From assembly GCA_022649135.1 (NCBI GenBank), contig JALCNP010000003.1, positions 62,001 to 126,000 on the forward strand: 64,000 nucleotides of DNA. Reading direction: 5' to 3'. The DNA comes from Bifidobacterium sp. (GTDB lineage Bacteria > Actinomycetota > Actinomycetes > Actinomycetales > Bifidobacteriaceae). A program made the translations under genes and the position numbers. Below the pieces are notes generated by a model. That model was not told the DNA's origin. It did no database searches and saw nothing but the letters and a program-made list of their open reading frames with translations. This document shows, one piece after another, positions 26,717 to 35,745 of the stretch. Positions within the stretch are counted from its first letter, which is position 1, and every line of letters starts with the position of its first letter.

Positions 26717-28825
26717 TCAGCTCTCCTGCTTCACAATCGCCACGTCCCACGAGCCAAGATGGACCTCCTCGACAGGGGACCCTCCATCGAGGGGCGTGCA
26801 GCGCATGGGGAGCTGGACGCTGGTGGGTGCCCAGCTCCAGTTGAACAGGAAGTGGACCGTGCTGCCGTCCGGTGCGGTGCCCGAGGAATGGGATATGGTT
26901 TCGTGCCCATGCACCCACTGCTCTCCGGGCAGAAGATAATCGTAAAGTGACGCGGCAAGTTCATGGTTGGGAACCGTGCCGACCATCGTGACCTGTCCCT
27001 TGCCGGAAGTTGCCGTGGTGATGAGCGGAAATTGGCCGAAGTGGGGGTCATCGCTGGTCGCCAGAGTCTGGGCGCCGTGGGTTTCGAGGCAGTCTATCCA
27101 TTCCGTCGCCTTCGAGCCTTCGCGAAGGGGAAGGGAATCGCTTCCCACAGCGGCAACGGCCGAACGAAGGTTGGAGAATTCCTGGTATGAGGCCTGGGCG
27201 TCGTCGCTGAGTCGCGAGGGTTTGACGTCGAGTCGCGCGCATGCCAGTGAATCCGCATAGGTGGATCTCGGGCCCAGGACCACATGTCCTCCGGATGCGA
27301 TGTATTCTCGCATCCATGCGAGCAGCCCGTCGGAGCATGTGTAGATGCCCACGGCCACCAGCAGGGGATTAGTCTGAGCGAAGGCGCCGGGATCCTGAAG
27401 GAACCGGCCGTCCTCGTCGTTGACTATCTGCGAGTCGTGCACCATGGACACCTGTCGCCCGGCAAGGAAGGCGCCCGCGTAGAAGGCCTCCATGAGATGG
27501 TCGAAGGCCCCGGCGTTGCGTGTTCTGTGCGGGTCGTTGGTGGCGTTCTGCGCCGTATAGGGTTCATAGGACAGGGCCCATCGAGATTCGACCGAATAGA
27601 GCATCGTGATGTCGTGGTCGGGCGTCAGATCCTGCGCGACATCGCCGTACTTCGACAGTTCCCTGCCCAGGGCCGCCACCTCGGCGTAGATGCGCCCCGG
27701 TTGCCGGTCGTGGGGGAGGATGCTTCCCCAGTAGGTTTCCGTGCCGTAATGCAGCTGCTGCCACTGCCAGTATTCGATCATGCGCGCGCCGCGGGAGATC
27801 ATCTGCCATGCAGCCTGGCGCAGCTGGCCGTGAAAGGCGGGGTAGTTGTCCGCTGCGCCGCCAATCGGACCTCCGTCCGTTTCCGCGACATAGAATGGTT
27901 TCTGCTTCAGCGAGAATGTACGGTCGGCCTGCATGGCGATCTGCCACGGTCCGGCGACGAACCAGAGTTTTTCGGGGATGTCCGGGTTGGGAAGGCGCAT
28001 CCCGTTTTGCATGTGGAAATACAGGTCCGATCCCGCGATATCGAGATGCTTGGCAGAGCGCGCTTCGTCGAGTGCGTCTCGTCCCAATGCCATGTTGACC
28101 GTAATGAATTGCCTTTTCGGGGCGATCGAAGAGATCAGCCTACGCTGTGAGTCAAGAAGATCATCGGTGAGTTTCGCCTGGTATCTGCGCCATTCGATGT
28201 CGTACTGCGGCTGTGCGTTGCCTTCGGGCTTCCACAGATCGTCCCAGGTGGACAGCTCGTGGGACCAGTAGACGAGGCCCCATGCCTTGTTGAGATTCTC
28301 CACCGTGTGATATGTGTGCCGGAGATGGTCCTTGAACCCCTCGAAGATGTCGGGCGAGTAATTCAGGAAGAGCCCGGGCTCGTTGTGCAGCTGCCATCCG
28401 ATGACGGCCGGGTGGGTCGCGTATCGTTCCACGATTTTTCTGATGAGTCGTTCGGAATAGTACGTGAACACGGGGTGGCTCAGGCTGTGCTCTTCGCGGC
28501 CGCCGAAGAATCGGGCGTTTCCGTTCTCGTCATGCAGGGCGATTTCCGGGTATTTTCTAACCAGCCATTGCGGTATGGCGAAGGTGGGAACGCCGATGAT
28601 CGCCTGGATTCCCCTGTCGTGAGCGGCGTCCAGCACGGGCTGGAGCCAGTCCAGCGAGAATGCGCCGTCCTCAGGCTCCCAATGGGACCAGCTTCCCTCT
28701 CCCACGCGGATGACGTTCATTCCGGCCTCGGCGATCAGGTCGATGTCGCGCGCGAGATGATCGGTGGGCTGATATTCGGCGTAATAGGCGGTGCCAAAAA
28801 GCACCGGCTGATTGCGGTGTATCAC
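26717..28825 (-). CDS. GH42 beta-galactosidase
   Basis: The enzyme releases terminal beta-galactose from oligosaccharides. The GH42 A domain is clear: FGTAYYAEYQP at the start, the acid/base Glu in GWQLHNEPG and the nucleophile Glu in FYVAETDGGP. Trimerisation and C-terminal beta domains follow. I chose GTG 28825, preceded by AAGGAG six bases upstream; the frame stays open 78 bases further but has no ribosome-binding site there. That gives 702 residues, normal for GH42. There is no signal peptide, so it is intracellular. A LacI operator palindrome sits just before the ribosome-binding site. Confidence 0.95.
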   Translation of the reverse strand: MIHRNQPVLFGTAYYAEYQPTDHLARDIDLIAEAGMNVIRVGEGSWSHWEPEDGAFSLDWLQPVLDAAHDRGIQAIIGVPTFAIPQWLVRKYPEIALHDENGNARFFGGREEHSLSHPVFTYYSERLIRKIVERYATHPAVIGWQLHNEPGLFLNYSPDIFEGFKDHLRHTYHTVENLNKAWGLVYWSHELSTWDDLWKPEGNAQPQYDIEWRRYQAKLTDDLLDSQRRLISSIAPKRQFITVNMALGRDALDEARSAKHLDIAGSDLYFHMQNGMRLPNPDIPEKLWFVAGPWQIAMQADRTFSLKQKPFYVAETDGGPIGGAADNYPAFHGQLRQAAWQMISRGARMIEYWQWQQLHYGTETYWGSILPHDRQPGRIYAEVAALGRELSKYGDVAQDLTPDHDITMLYSVESRWALSYEPYTAQNATNDPHRTRNAGAFDHLMEAFYAGAFLAGRQVSMVHDSQIVNDEDGRFLQDPGAFAQTNPLLVAVGIYTCSDGLLAWMREYIASGGHVVLGPRSTYADSLACARLDVKPSRLSDDAQASYQEFSNLRSAVAAVGSDSLPLREGSKATEWIDCLETHGAQTLATSDDPHFGQFPLITTATSGKGQVTMVGTVPNHELAASLYDYLLPGEQWVHGHETISHSSGTAPDGSTVHFLFNWSWAPTSVQLPMRCTPLDGGSPVEEVHLGSWDVAIVKQES

Positions 28826-28837
28826 AATATGCTCCTT

Positions 28838-28855
28838 AAAGTGAACGTTCACTTT
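28838..28855. promoter_or_regulatory. LacI-type operator of the GH42 locus, site 1
   Basis: AAAGTGAACGTTCACTTT is a perfect 18-bp palindrome with the central CG typical of LacI-family operators. It lies 13 bases upstream of the GH42 start codon, where a bound repressor would block transcription. Confidence 0.75.
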
Positions 28856-28929
28856 TTTAACAACAACTCTGTTATCCTTAATTTCCAGTAATTTTTCTCT
28901 CACATTTCATTGTGAGTAATAATTATCAT

Positions 28930-28945
28930 ACACGTTCACTTTACT
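28930..28945. promoter_or_regulatory. LacI-type operator of the GH42 locus, site 2
   Basis: ACACGTTCACTTTA repeats most of one arm of site 1 (ACGTTCACTTT) about 90 bases away, between the GH42 gene and the LacI gene. Two spaced sites would allow looping. The sequence between them is AT-rich and should contain the GH42 promoter. Confidence 0.5.
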
Positions 28946-29073
28946 TTTTCAAATGTCGTGATCCGCGTGTGGGGCGAGGGATTCGCATGTGTCAAAATGG
29001 GGGGTCTCCGCCCGCGGCAGACGTATCGAACGAGGGAGACGCTGGCGAACAGTCGCGGGCGTCGTGAGCCGCG

Positions 29074-30096
29074 CTAACGGGACGCGGGGGCGTCCGGAAC
29101 GGATTCGCGGACGACGAGCCGTGGAAGGGTGATTATCCTCTGAGGGGATCCACTGGCCGACAATGATATCGCCGTGTCCACGGCCAGCGTTCCCAGACGG
29201 GCGAAGTCCTGATTCACCGTCGTGATGGAGGGGAGGGTGAACTCTCCCATGGGGGAGTCGTCGTACCCGCCGATCATCACGTCGCCGGGGACGGTGACTC
29301 CGTGCTCCGACAGGGCGCGTATCGCACCGATGGCAAGCTGGTCGTTCGCCGCGAAAACGGCGTCCGGGAGATCGGCGCATATGTCAAGACCCGCTGCATA
29401 ACCGGATTGCGCATCCCACCGTGCGCGATAGAGCTTTCCAGCGGTAAGGCCGTGATCTGCCTGGAACCGCATCCATGCCTCATAGCGTGCGTCGGACGAA
29501 TACCAGCCGAAGGGGCCTGCGATATGATCGATGCGTCGCGCCCCGTGTTTGAGCATGTGATCGAGCATGAGCCTGCTGCCCGCCGCCTGATCGATGTCGA
29601 CGGTCGACAGCCACGAGGCGGCTGGCAGCGTTGCCCCCACCGCAACCAATGGAAGATTCGTTTCGGTCTTGACGATGGGCTCGACCCATTTCTCGGTGGA
29701 GATGATGATGATGGCGGAGACGTCGAAATGCAGAAGTCTGTCAAGGGCCTTGCGGACGGACGATTCGCGGTGATCGGCGGGTATGGCGATTTTCAGCAGG
29801 TATTCGCGCTGGGCCGCGCGGTTCTCGATTCCCTCCAGTATCCGCACGGGGCCGTATTCGGCGGAAACCGACATCAGGAGGCCCAGATCGTGCGGTTTAA
29901 GGCTTTTCAGGGCGCGGGCGTTCTCGTTGCGGCGATAGCCGGTTTTCTCGATGGCATCCATGACGGCGTCAAGTGTTTTCTGCTTCAGCGTCTCCGGCTC
30001 GTTCAACGCGCGTGAGACGGTCTGGTGGGAGACGCCGGCAAGCCGGGCGACATCTACCATAGACACCACATGACGTCCTGCTTTTGTTGTTGCCAT
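29074..30096 (-). CDS. LacI-family regulator of the beta-galactoside locus
   Basis: The 340-residue protein has a canonical LacI helix-turn-helix and hinge (SMVDVARLAGVSHQTVSRALN, then ENARALKS) and a periplasmic-binding-protein-like effector domain, with DAVFAANDQLAIGAIRAL and IGGYDDSPM. It sits upstream of GH42 on the same strand, and the palindromes between the genes are its likely targets. The start at ATG 30096 has only a weak purine stretch. The inducer is probably a galactoside. Confidence 0.88.
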   Translation of the reverse strand: MATTKAGRHVVSMVDVARLAGVSHQTVSRALNEPETLKQKTLDAVMDAIEKTGYRRNENARALKSLKPHDLGLLMSVSAEYGPVRILEGIENRAAQREYLLKIAIPADHRESSVRKALDRLLHFDVSAIIIISTEKWVEPIVKTETNLPLVAVGATLPAASWLSTVDIDQAAGSRLMLDHMLKHGARRIDHIAGPFGWYSSDARYEAWMRFQADHGLTAGKLYRARWDAQSGYAAGLDICADLPDAVFAANDQLAIGAIRALSEHGVTVPGDVMIGGYDDSPMGEFTLPSITTVNQDFARLGTLAVDTAISLSASGSPQRIITLPRLVVRESVPDAPASR

Positions 30097-30637
30097 GCAC
30101 TCTAATCTACACACGGGGGGCATCCTTGCCGACGACGGCGCCGCCGTCCGGGGCCGTAGAAGGGTACCCGCCGGTCGGGGTAAGATCCGGCGCAGCGATG
30201 ATGCGCCGCACTGTCGCATCGTGATCATGCCGGCCGGTTCATGCGTCGTCGTCGCTCTGCGCCCATGGTGGCGAGAGGCGAAGTTAACCGTGAATTCACC
30301 GTTTCGTCTCTCGGATCGCATGGGAGCGCCATGCCGAGGCGATAGGATGCGGGTATGCTCATGCCGATGCCATGCCTCGATCACCGTCGCCTCGCCCTTT
30401 CCGTTGCTCCGGCATGCGGGCGCCGGTCTGCCTCCGGTACGGGGGGCAGAGGATCCGAGAAGAGGTGCGGGGGGCAGAGGATCCGAGAAGAGGTGCGGGG
30501 ATGCCGCCGTCGCACTGCCGGACTGTCCCGGGATCGCGGGGCTGCGGTTTCAGGGGGGACGCTTGCCTGCGCGTTGCCTGAAGGGTTGCGATGGTCGGCT
30601 CCGCCCGGTTTCATGTGCCCAGGCGCGGGGGTCGCTC
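30097..30637. other. Gene-free 541-bp stretch with a 28-bp tandem duplication
   Basis: I find no convincing gene. A 28-bp unit beginning GGGGGGCAGAGGATCCGA occurs twice head-to-tail at 30441-30468 and 30469-30496. The stretch should hold the promoters of the LacI gene and of the broken transporter downstream. Confidence 0.5.
30441..30496. repeat. Perfect 28-bp tandem duplication
   Basis: Two identical adjacent copies with no spacer. They lie in a non-coding stretch upstream of a frameshifted transporter. Confidence 0.9.
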
Positions 30638-32031
30638 ATGACGAATCAGCGGTATGAGGCGGCGGCGCCGCTGACGGTGCCGGAAGGCGACCCCTTGAAG
30701 GTCTCGACACGCGGTGCTGCGGATCGCGGGGACCGGAATGTGCGAATGCCCTCCGTCAATGGCCGCGGGGGAGAGACGGGTGCGGCGGCGGGGATGGGCC
30801 TCGACTATGCGCGCACCTTCGCCATAGGATTCGGCATGATGGCCATCTGCGCCGCCTGGGCCCTGTATAACGCCTATGTGCCGATCAAGCTCAAGGACTT
30901 TGGCCTGGGCACCGCCACGGTGGGGATCATCATGGGCGTCGACAATGTCTTCGGGCTGAGCGTTCAGCCCCTGTTCGGCATATTGTCTGATTCGGTGCGC
31001 ACCAGGTGGGGGCGCAGGCTTCCCTTCGCACTTGTCGCGGCGCCCGCGTGTGCGGCGGCCCTTGTGCTCATCGCGGTGGCTCCCGGTGTTTCCTCCACCG
31101 TCGTCGCTGTTGCGGCGTATGCGGTTCTGATGTCCACATGGCGCGCGCCGATCGTCGCCCTCATGCCCGATGTGACCCCCTCCCCCCTGCGCAGCAAGGC
31201 AAAGGGATCATCAATTTCATGGGGTCGATCGGCTCTGTTGCGGCTCTTGCCGGAGGAAGCCTGCTGTATGGACGTTTCGGAATGTCCGCCGCTTTCGGGG
31301 CCGGTGCGCTGATCATGCTGATAGCAATCGTCTCCCTGGGAATAATGGTGCGTAAGCCCCCCGAATTCGTCTCCGGTCCGGGCGCGAGAGGCGTCCGCCT
31401 GCCGACCTGGGCGCAGTTCGGGTCGTCGATCCTTCCCGCCGTTCGCTTCGACGCCTCCACGCGAAGGAGCTTCATTCTGATCCTCGTCGTTCTATTCAGC
31501 TATTCCGTCGGCGGGAACGCGGTCGAGACCTATTTCACCCTGTACGCCACGCACGATCTGCACATGAAGCCGGCAGCGGCGGGCGGAGTCCTGACCTTCT
31601 ATGCGATCGGGGCGATTCTTTTCGCGATCGCCGCCGGTTCCATCGGGAACCGCATCGGCAGGCGCCCGACCATGAGCATAGGGCTGGTCTGCTGCATGGC
31701 GATCTTCATTCCCATGACGTGGATGGGCAGCACCTTCCTCGTCATTCCCGAGGCGCTGGCGTTCGGGATTCTGTGGACCCTTGTCTTTGTCAATGCCTTG
31801 CCCTGGATCACCCAGCTGGGTGGGGTGGAAAGCACCGGGACGATGACCGCCTATTACTATCTCGCGACGGCCGGCGGCGCGGCGATCAGTCCGCTGGCGT
31901 TCGGGCTGATACAGCAGGCGACCGGTGAGTATCGCTGGATGTTCCTCTATGCGGCAGGGTTCTTTCTCGTGGCTCTTGTCTGCATGCCCTTCATCCGGCA
32001 TGGCGAGGCGCCCGGGACGCTGCCCGCGTGA
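30638..32031 (+). pseudogene. Sugar MFS transporter (SLC45/GPH-like), frameshifted
   Basis: Two adjacent frames encode one 12-helix transporter. The first half (from ATG 30638) runs through SDSVRTRWGRRLPFALVAAP to VTPSPLRSKA. The homologous continuation, NFMGSIGSVAALAGGSLLYG, is in the next frame from about 31205. Adding one base in GCAAAGGGATC (about 31203) restores a continuous protein of about 464 residues, so a single-base deletion is the simplest cause. It could also be a sequencing error. The first 50 residues are polar. Neighbours suggest sugar uptake, with no glycosidase attached. Confidence 0.85.
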
Positions 32032-32148
32032 GCCGCGGTACGCGTGCCAATGGGATCGTGTTGGCGGAGGAACGGGATTGTGCCTGCGGAGGAACAGGTC
32101 GTGTCGCCGGAGGAACGGGACGGCGAGGGTGGGAGCCGCCCCCCGTGA

Positions 32149-32168
32149 TGTACATACTAGTAGTTACA
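32149..32168. promoter_or_regulatory. Putative TetR operator upstream of the GAPDH gene
   Basis: TGTACATACTAGTAGTTACA has the symmetric form TGTA-N2-TACTAGTA-N2-TACA. Nearly the same sequence lies just before the TetR gene at 33460-33479: 17 of 20 positions agree, and 19 of 22 when the next two bases are included. Confidence 0.65.
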
Positions 32169-32291
32169 ATTATCAATGACCATGAACAGGGGTCGGTTGC
32201 TCCTCGGAGGTGCGCGGCATGTGCCCGTTCGCTCTCGAGCCGACTGATCCCGCGTGCCTTCCCGGGCACCATAAATGAAAGAAGAAATGAT

Positions 32292-33296
32292 ATGACCGTC
32301 AACATAGGCATCAACGGATTCGGCCGTATTGGCCGCACCTACCTGCGCGCCGCGCTGCGTAGCCACGCGGATGTCAACGTCGTCGCCGTCAATGACATCA
32401 CCGATGTCTCCACCCTCGCCGATCTGCTCGAATGGGATTCGATCAACGGACATCTTGACTCGGTGTCGGTTGAGGGTGATTCCATCGTGGTCGGCTCATC
32501 GAGGATTCGCGTGTTCGCCCAGCGCGATCCCGCCGACATCCCCTGGGCGCAGGCGGGGGCGGATGTCGTCATCGAATCGACCGGCCGATTCACCGATGCC
32601 GATGCCGCGCGAGCCCATCTGAAGGGAGGTGCGAAAAAGGTCGTCATCTCCGCTCCGGCCAAGGGTGATGCTCAGGCCATCGTTCTCGGAGTGAACGACG
32701 ACACGCTCGATGTGGCCGGGCACGATGTGTTCTCGAACGGATCGTGCACCACCAACAGCCTTGCCCCGCTTGCCAAGGTTCTCAACGACTCGTTCGGCAT
32801 TGAAAGCGGCCTGATGACCACGATCCATGCCTACACCAGCGACCAGCGGCTGCACGACGCCCCCCACCGCGATCTGCGGCGGGCCCGCGCGGCGGCGCTG
32901 TCGACGGTTCCGACGACATCGGGGGCCGCCCGCACCATAGGAAAGATCATTCCGGAACTTGACGGCAAGCTTACGGGTCTCGCGCTGAGAGTGCCGGTGC
33001 CGGTGGGGTCCATCACCGATCTGACCGTCGTGACGACGAAGCGGACCAGCGTGGAGGAGGTCAACGCCGCCTTCCGGGATGCCGCCGAATCCGGAAGCCT
33101 GGCCGGCTACCTTGCCTACAACGAGGCGCCTATCGTCTCGCGGGACATAACGGGGAACCCCCACTCGACCATCTTCGATGCGCCTCTCACCCAGGCCAGG
33201 GGAGAACAGGTCAAGGTCTTCGGCTGGTATGACAACGAGTGGGCGTTCTCGAATCGGCTCGTCGAGCTCTCCGAGCGCATAGGCAGCGCCCTCTGA
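32292..33296 (+). CDS. gap: Glyceraldehyde-3-phosphate dehydrogenase (type I)
   Basis: The 334-residue enzyme has the NAD-binding start INGFGRIGRTYLRAA, the catalytic Cys in SNGSCTTNSLAP, the following His in TTIHAYTSD, and the C-terminal WYDNEWAFSNR. The active-site phrase differs slightly from the usual ASCTTNCLAP. ATG 32292 has GAAAGAAGAA upstream. A palindromic operator lies about 125 bases before the start. Being bracketed by TetR sites is unusual for a housekeeping gap gene, so this may be a second, regulated copy; the rest of the genome would be needed to tell. Confidence 0.93.
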   Translation: MTVNIGINGFGRIGRTYLRAALRSHADVNVVAVNDITDVSTLADLLEWDSINGHLDSVSVEGDSIVVGSSRIRVFAQRDPADIPWAQAGADVVIESTGRFTDADAARAHLKGGAKKVVISAPAKGDAQAIVLGVNDDTLDVAGHDVFSNGSCTTNSLAPLAKVLNDSFGIESGLMTTIHAYTSDQRLHDAPHRDLRRARAAALSTVPTTSGAARTIGKIIPELDGKLTGLALRVPVPVGSITDLTVVTTKRTSVEEVNAAFRDAAESGSLAGYLAYNEAPIVSRDITGNPHSTIFDAPLTQARGEQVKVFGWYDNEWAFSNRLVELSERIGSAL

Positions 33297-33459
33297 TCGC
33301 GATGTCGTTTGGCGCGGCGGGCGGCGGGACGCGGGCCACCGGCATCCGCCGCTCGCCGAACCTGCGTCATTGTTGAGCGGGCGCTGTGGCGTATGCCGTC
33401 TTCTGCGCCGTGTGCGGTGACATGCCGAGTCCCGGTGCGGCATGACGGCGTATCGCTGT

Positions 33460-33479
33460 TGTACATACTGGTAGGAACA
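33460..33479. promoter_or_regulatory. Putative TetR operator upstream of the TetR gene
   Basis: TGTACATACTGGTAGGAACA matches the operator-like sequence in front of the GAPDH gene, including the half-sites TGTA and TAC-GTA. It ends 10 bases before the TetR start, which implies autorepression. Confidence 0.65.
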
Positions 33480-33489
33480 ATGATGAATC

Positions 33490-34089
33490 GTGAGTGATGA
33501 CAGTAAATCGTCCCGTGACCGTCTGGTCGATGCGATGGAATCGCTGCTGTGGGAGCGCGGATATGCCGACACCAGCCCCAAGGATGTCCTGAAGAGGGCT
33601 CAGGTCGGTCAGGGCAGCATGTACCATTTCTTCTCCGGCAAGCACGAGCTTGCCGTGGAGGCCATCCGCCAGAACGTTCGGCGGGCTTTCGGAGGGCATG
33701 AACTTCTTGAGGGGACGGGTTCCCCCATGGATCGTGTCGAACGCTGCCTGCGCTACCCGCGTCAGGGCGTCCGGGGCTGTCGCGTGGGTCGGATGACGCA
33801 GGACCCCCAGGTGTTCGACGACCCTGACATGATCGGCCTGATCGCCGGGGCGTTCGAAGGTCAGCTGTCCCTGTGGGAGAAGGTGATTCGGCAGGCCGTC
33901 GATGCCCGGGAGCTGCCTGCGGGCATCAACCCCTCCGATCTTGCGCGCACCATCTCCGCGGTGATTCAGGGCGGGTATGTTCTGGCTCGTGCCGCTCATG
34001 CGCAGGAGCCGATGGACAGGGCCATCGAAGGCCTGATCGGTCTGCTGGAGGCTGTGAGAATCGATCGGGTTCCAGATTTCCCCAGGTGA
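33490..34089 (+). CDS. TetR-family regulator, probably of itself and GAPDH
   Basis: The 199-residue protein has a TetR helix-turn-helix (RLVDAMESLLWERGYADTSP, then VGQGSMYHFFSGKHEL) and a C-terminal TetR_C-like domain. The GTG start at 33490 gives MSDDSKSS; no clear ribosome-binding site precedes it, partly because the operator occupies that region. The near-identical palindrome before the GAPDH gene makes that gene the likely co-target. Confidence 0.85.
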   Translation: MSDDSKSSRDRLVDAMESLLWERGYADTSPKDVLKRAQVGQGSMYHFFSGKHELAVEAIRQNVRRAFGGHELLEGTGSPMDRVERCLRYPRQGVRGCRVGRMTQDPQVFDDPDMIGLIAGAFEGQLSLWEKVIRQAVDARELPAGINPSDLARTISAVIQGGYVLARAAHAQEPMDRAIEGLIGLLEAVRIDRVPDFPR

Positions 34090-34504
34090 TCAGGGAGATT
34101 CTGGTCTTCTCAACGATGTGGCGGGTGCCCCATGGGTGTTTCGTTTTTTTCGCCTCTGGCTCTTGTGGGCCGATGGTGCTGTGCTCCTCTGATCCGAGAG
34201 CGGTTGCTCCGGTGAGTGTTTTTCCGGTGGACGCTCCTCAATGCGTGATGTCTTCCGAGGTTATGATGAGTGGATCGATCAAGAGACGGAGTGATGACCG
34301 GAACAGAACGGATCCCCTTCCACTCACTTCCACCATCCTTGAACGAATGATGAAACTTTTCAAACTTTTGCGAAATTCTATGGACAGCAATGCGTTTGGA
34401 CGGGGAGAATTTATGATCTTCGAAGGCCGGGAGATTCCGAGGATGATCCGGATGATCCTCGGAATCTCCCATCGTCCGGAATATTCGGGTAATCCGGTGA
34501 TCCG
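34090..34504. other. Gene-free 415-bp stretch between convergent regulators
   Basis: No gene is supported. The one clear feature is the 16-bp inverted repeat at 34429-34470, listed separately. Confidence 0.5.
34429..34470 (-). terminator. 16-bp perfect inverted repeat after the LacI gene
   Basis: GGGAGATTCCGAGGAT and ATCCTCGGAATCTCCC pair perfectly around a 10-nt loop, 34 bases beyond the stop of the minus-strand LacI gene. There is no T-run on either side, so termination may need Rho, or the hairpin may stabilise a 3' end. Confidence 0.5.
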
Positions 34505-35536
34505 TCACTGAGGGTTGTACCGCTCGCCTGCCGTGGCAGGTCCCGTCGACTCGCGGACGATGAGTTCCGGTTCGAATAGCAGCGCATCGCGCCGTTCGGC
34601 CAGGCGGTGATTGTCCATCATGGCGAGGATCCCGTTGGCTATCGATTGGCTGATGCGGCTGACGGGTTGGCGGATGGTCGTCAGGGAGGGAGAGATGGTG
34701 CTCATCTCCAGCGAGTCGTCATACCCCGTCACCGAGATGTCCTCCGGGACTCGCAGGCCAAGGGATCGCGCCGCTCGGATTGCTCCAAGAGCCAGCTGGT
34801 CGCTGGCGCAGGCGATCGCGCTGACGTCCTGGTCGAGAAGCGATCGCGCGGCCGTTCGCCCCGAATCCATCCCATAGGTGGTCCATGCGGTGAGACCGTC
34901 GTCGTGGGAGATTCCCTGAGTGCTGAAGAATCGCTTGGCGGCCTCGTTTTTTTTCATGGTGGGGTAGTGGTTCCTGTCCCCGAGGAGCAGGCCGATGCGC
35001 CGATGTCCCAGGTCCGTGAGATGCCGCAGGGCCATGGTCATTGCCAGGTCGTCGTCCGTTCCCACGTAGAGGCCGTTCATCTCTCTTTCCGTTCCGTTGA
35101 GGAAGGCGCAGGGTATGTTGCGTTCGAGCAGGGTGTCGTAGGCTGACAGGTCGGCGTTCCGGGTGTCGTAGGCTCCGGCCAGGAAGATCGCCGCTCCGAT
35201 CGGCTGGTTGCGGAGCATGGTGAGAAAATTCGATTCGGAAGTTCCCGCAGCTGTGTAGGTGCATGTCAGCGTTAATACCCCATGCTGGGCGAACAAGGTG
35301 ATGAGTTCCGTGACGAATTCGGGAAAGATGGGGTTCGACAGGTCGGGCGAGATGAGGGCCACGAGACGTGTCTCGTTGCGCTGGAGGCGCCCTTTCGGGA
35401 TGCCCATGGAGGTGATGGCATCCAGCACGTTCTTGCGCGTGTCGTCCGAGACGCCGGGTTTGTCGTTGAGCACGCGGGAGATGGTCGCCGGACTGACTCC
35501 GGCCTTGTTCGCTATGTCTGCAAGTTTCGCTGCCAT
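34505..35536 (-). CDS. LacI-family regulator of the alpha-glucoside locus
   Basis: The 343-residue protein starts with a LacI helix-turn-helix (LADIANKAGVSPATISRVLN) and has the effector domain phrases LVALISPDLSNPIFPEFV and SDQLALGAIRAAR. I use ATG 35536; an ATG three codons upstream is possible. It is divergent from the binding protein gene of a complete alpha-glucoside uptake and hydrolysis locus, with operator-like repeats in between. Confidence 0.88.
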   Translation of the reverse strand: MAAKLADIANKAGVSPATISRVLNDKPGVSDDTRKNVLDAITSMGIPKGRLQRNETRLVALISPDLSNPIFPEFVTELITLFAQHGVLTLTCTYTAAGTSESNFLTMLRNQPIGAAIFLAGAYDTRNADLSAYDTLLERNIPCAFLNGTEREMNGLYVGTDDDLAMTMALRHLTDLGHRRIGLLLGDRNHYPTMKKNEAAKRFFSTQGISHDDGLTAWTTYGMDSGRTAARSLLDQDVSAIACASDQLALGAIRAARSLGLRVPEDISVTGYDDSLEMSTISPSLTTIRQPVSRISQSIANGILAMMDNHRLAERRDALLFEPELIVRESTGPATAGERYNPQ

Positions 35537-35640
35537 GATGTCCATCCTGCCTGGTGTGCGTGTCCCCTGCCACTGGGCACTCGTGTGTTTCTGTCATTTT
35601 AGGCGTGATGTCCGACTGTTGCAGAAAACAGATTGAAAAT

Positions 35641-35700
35641 TTGCGAAACAAATTCGTTTGAGTTACACTCCTGTTTGCCGAAACGAATCGATTCACGTTC
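35641..35700 (+). promoter_or_regulatory. Promoter and LacI-type operators of the alpha-glucoside locus
   Basis: TTGCGA (35641) and TACACT (35664) are spaced by 17 bases and form a good plus-strand promoter. An imperfect palindrome CGAAACAAATTCGTTTG overlaps the -35 and spacer. A second site containing the palindrome GAATCGATTC within AAACGAATCGATTCACG lies at 35681-35697, downstream of the start of transcription. Both share the CGAAACRAAT half-site and fit a LacI repressor. Confidence 0.6.
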
Positions 35701-35745
35701 GTTGCGACGATGACGTTGCAGGGAAGATCAAGGAGGAGCTTTCAC

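Noticed and set aside
30441..30496. CRISPR-like array
   Set aside because: Just two copies with no spacer between them; a simple tandem duplication. No CRISPR array was seen elsewhere in the window.
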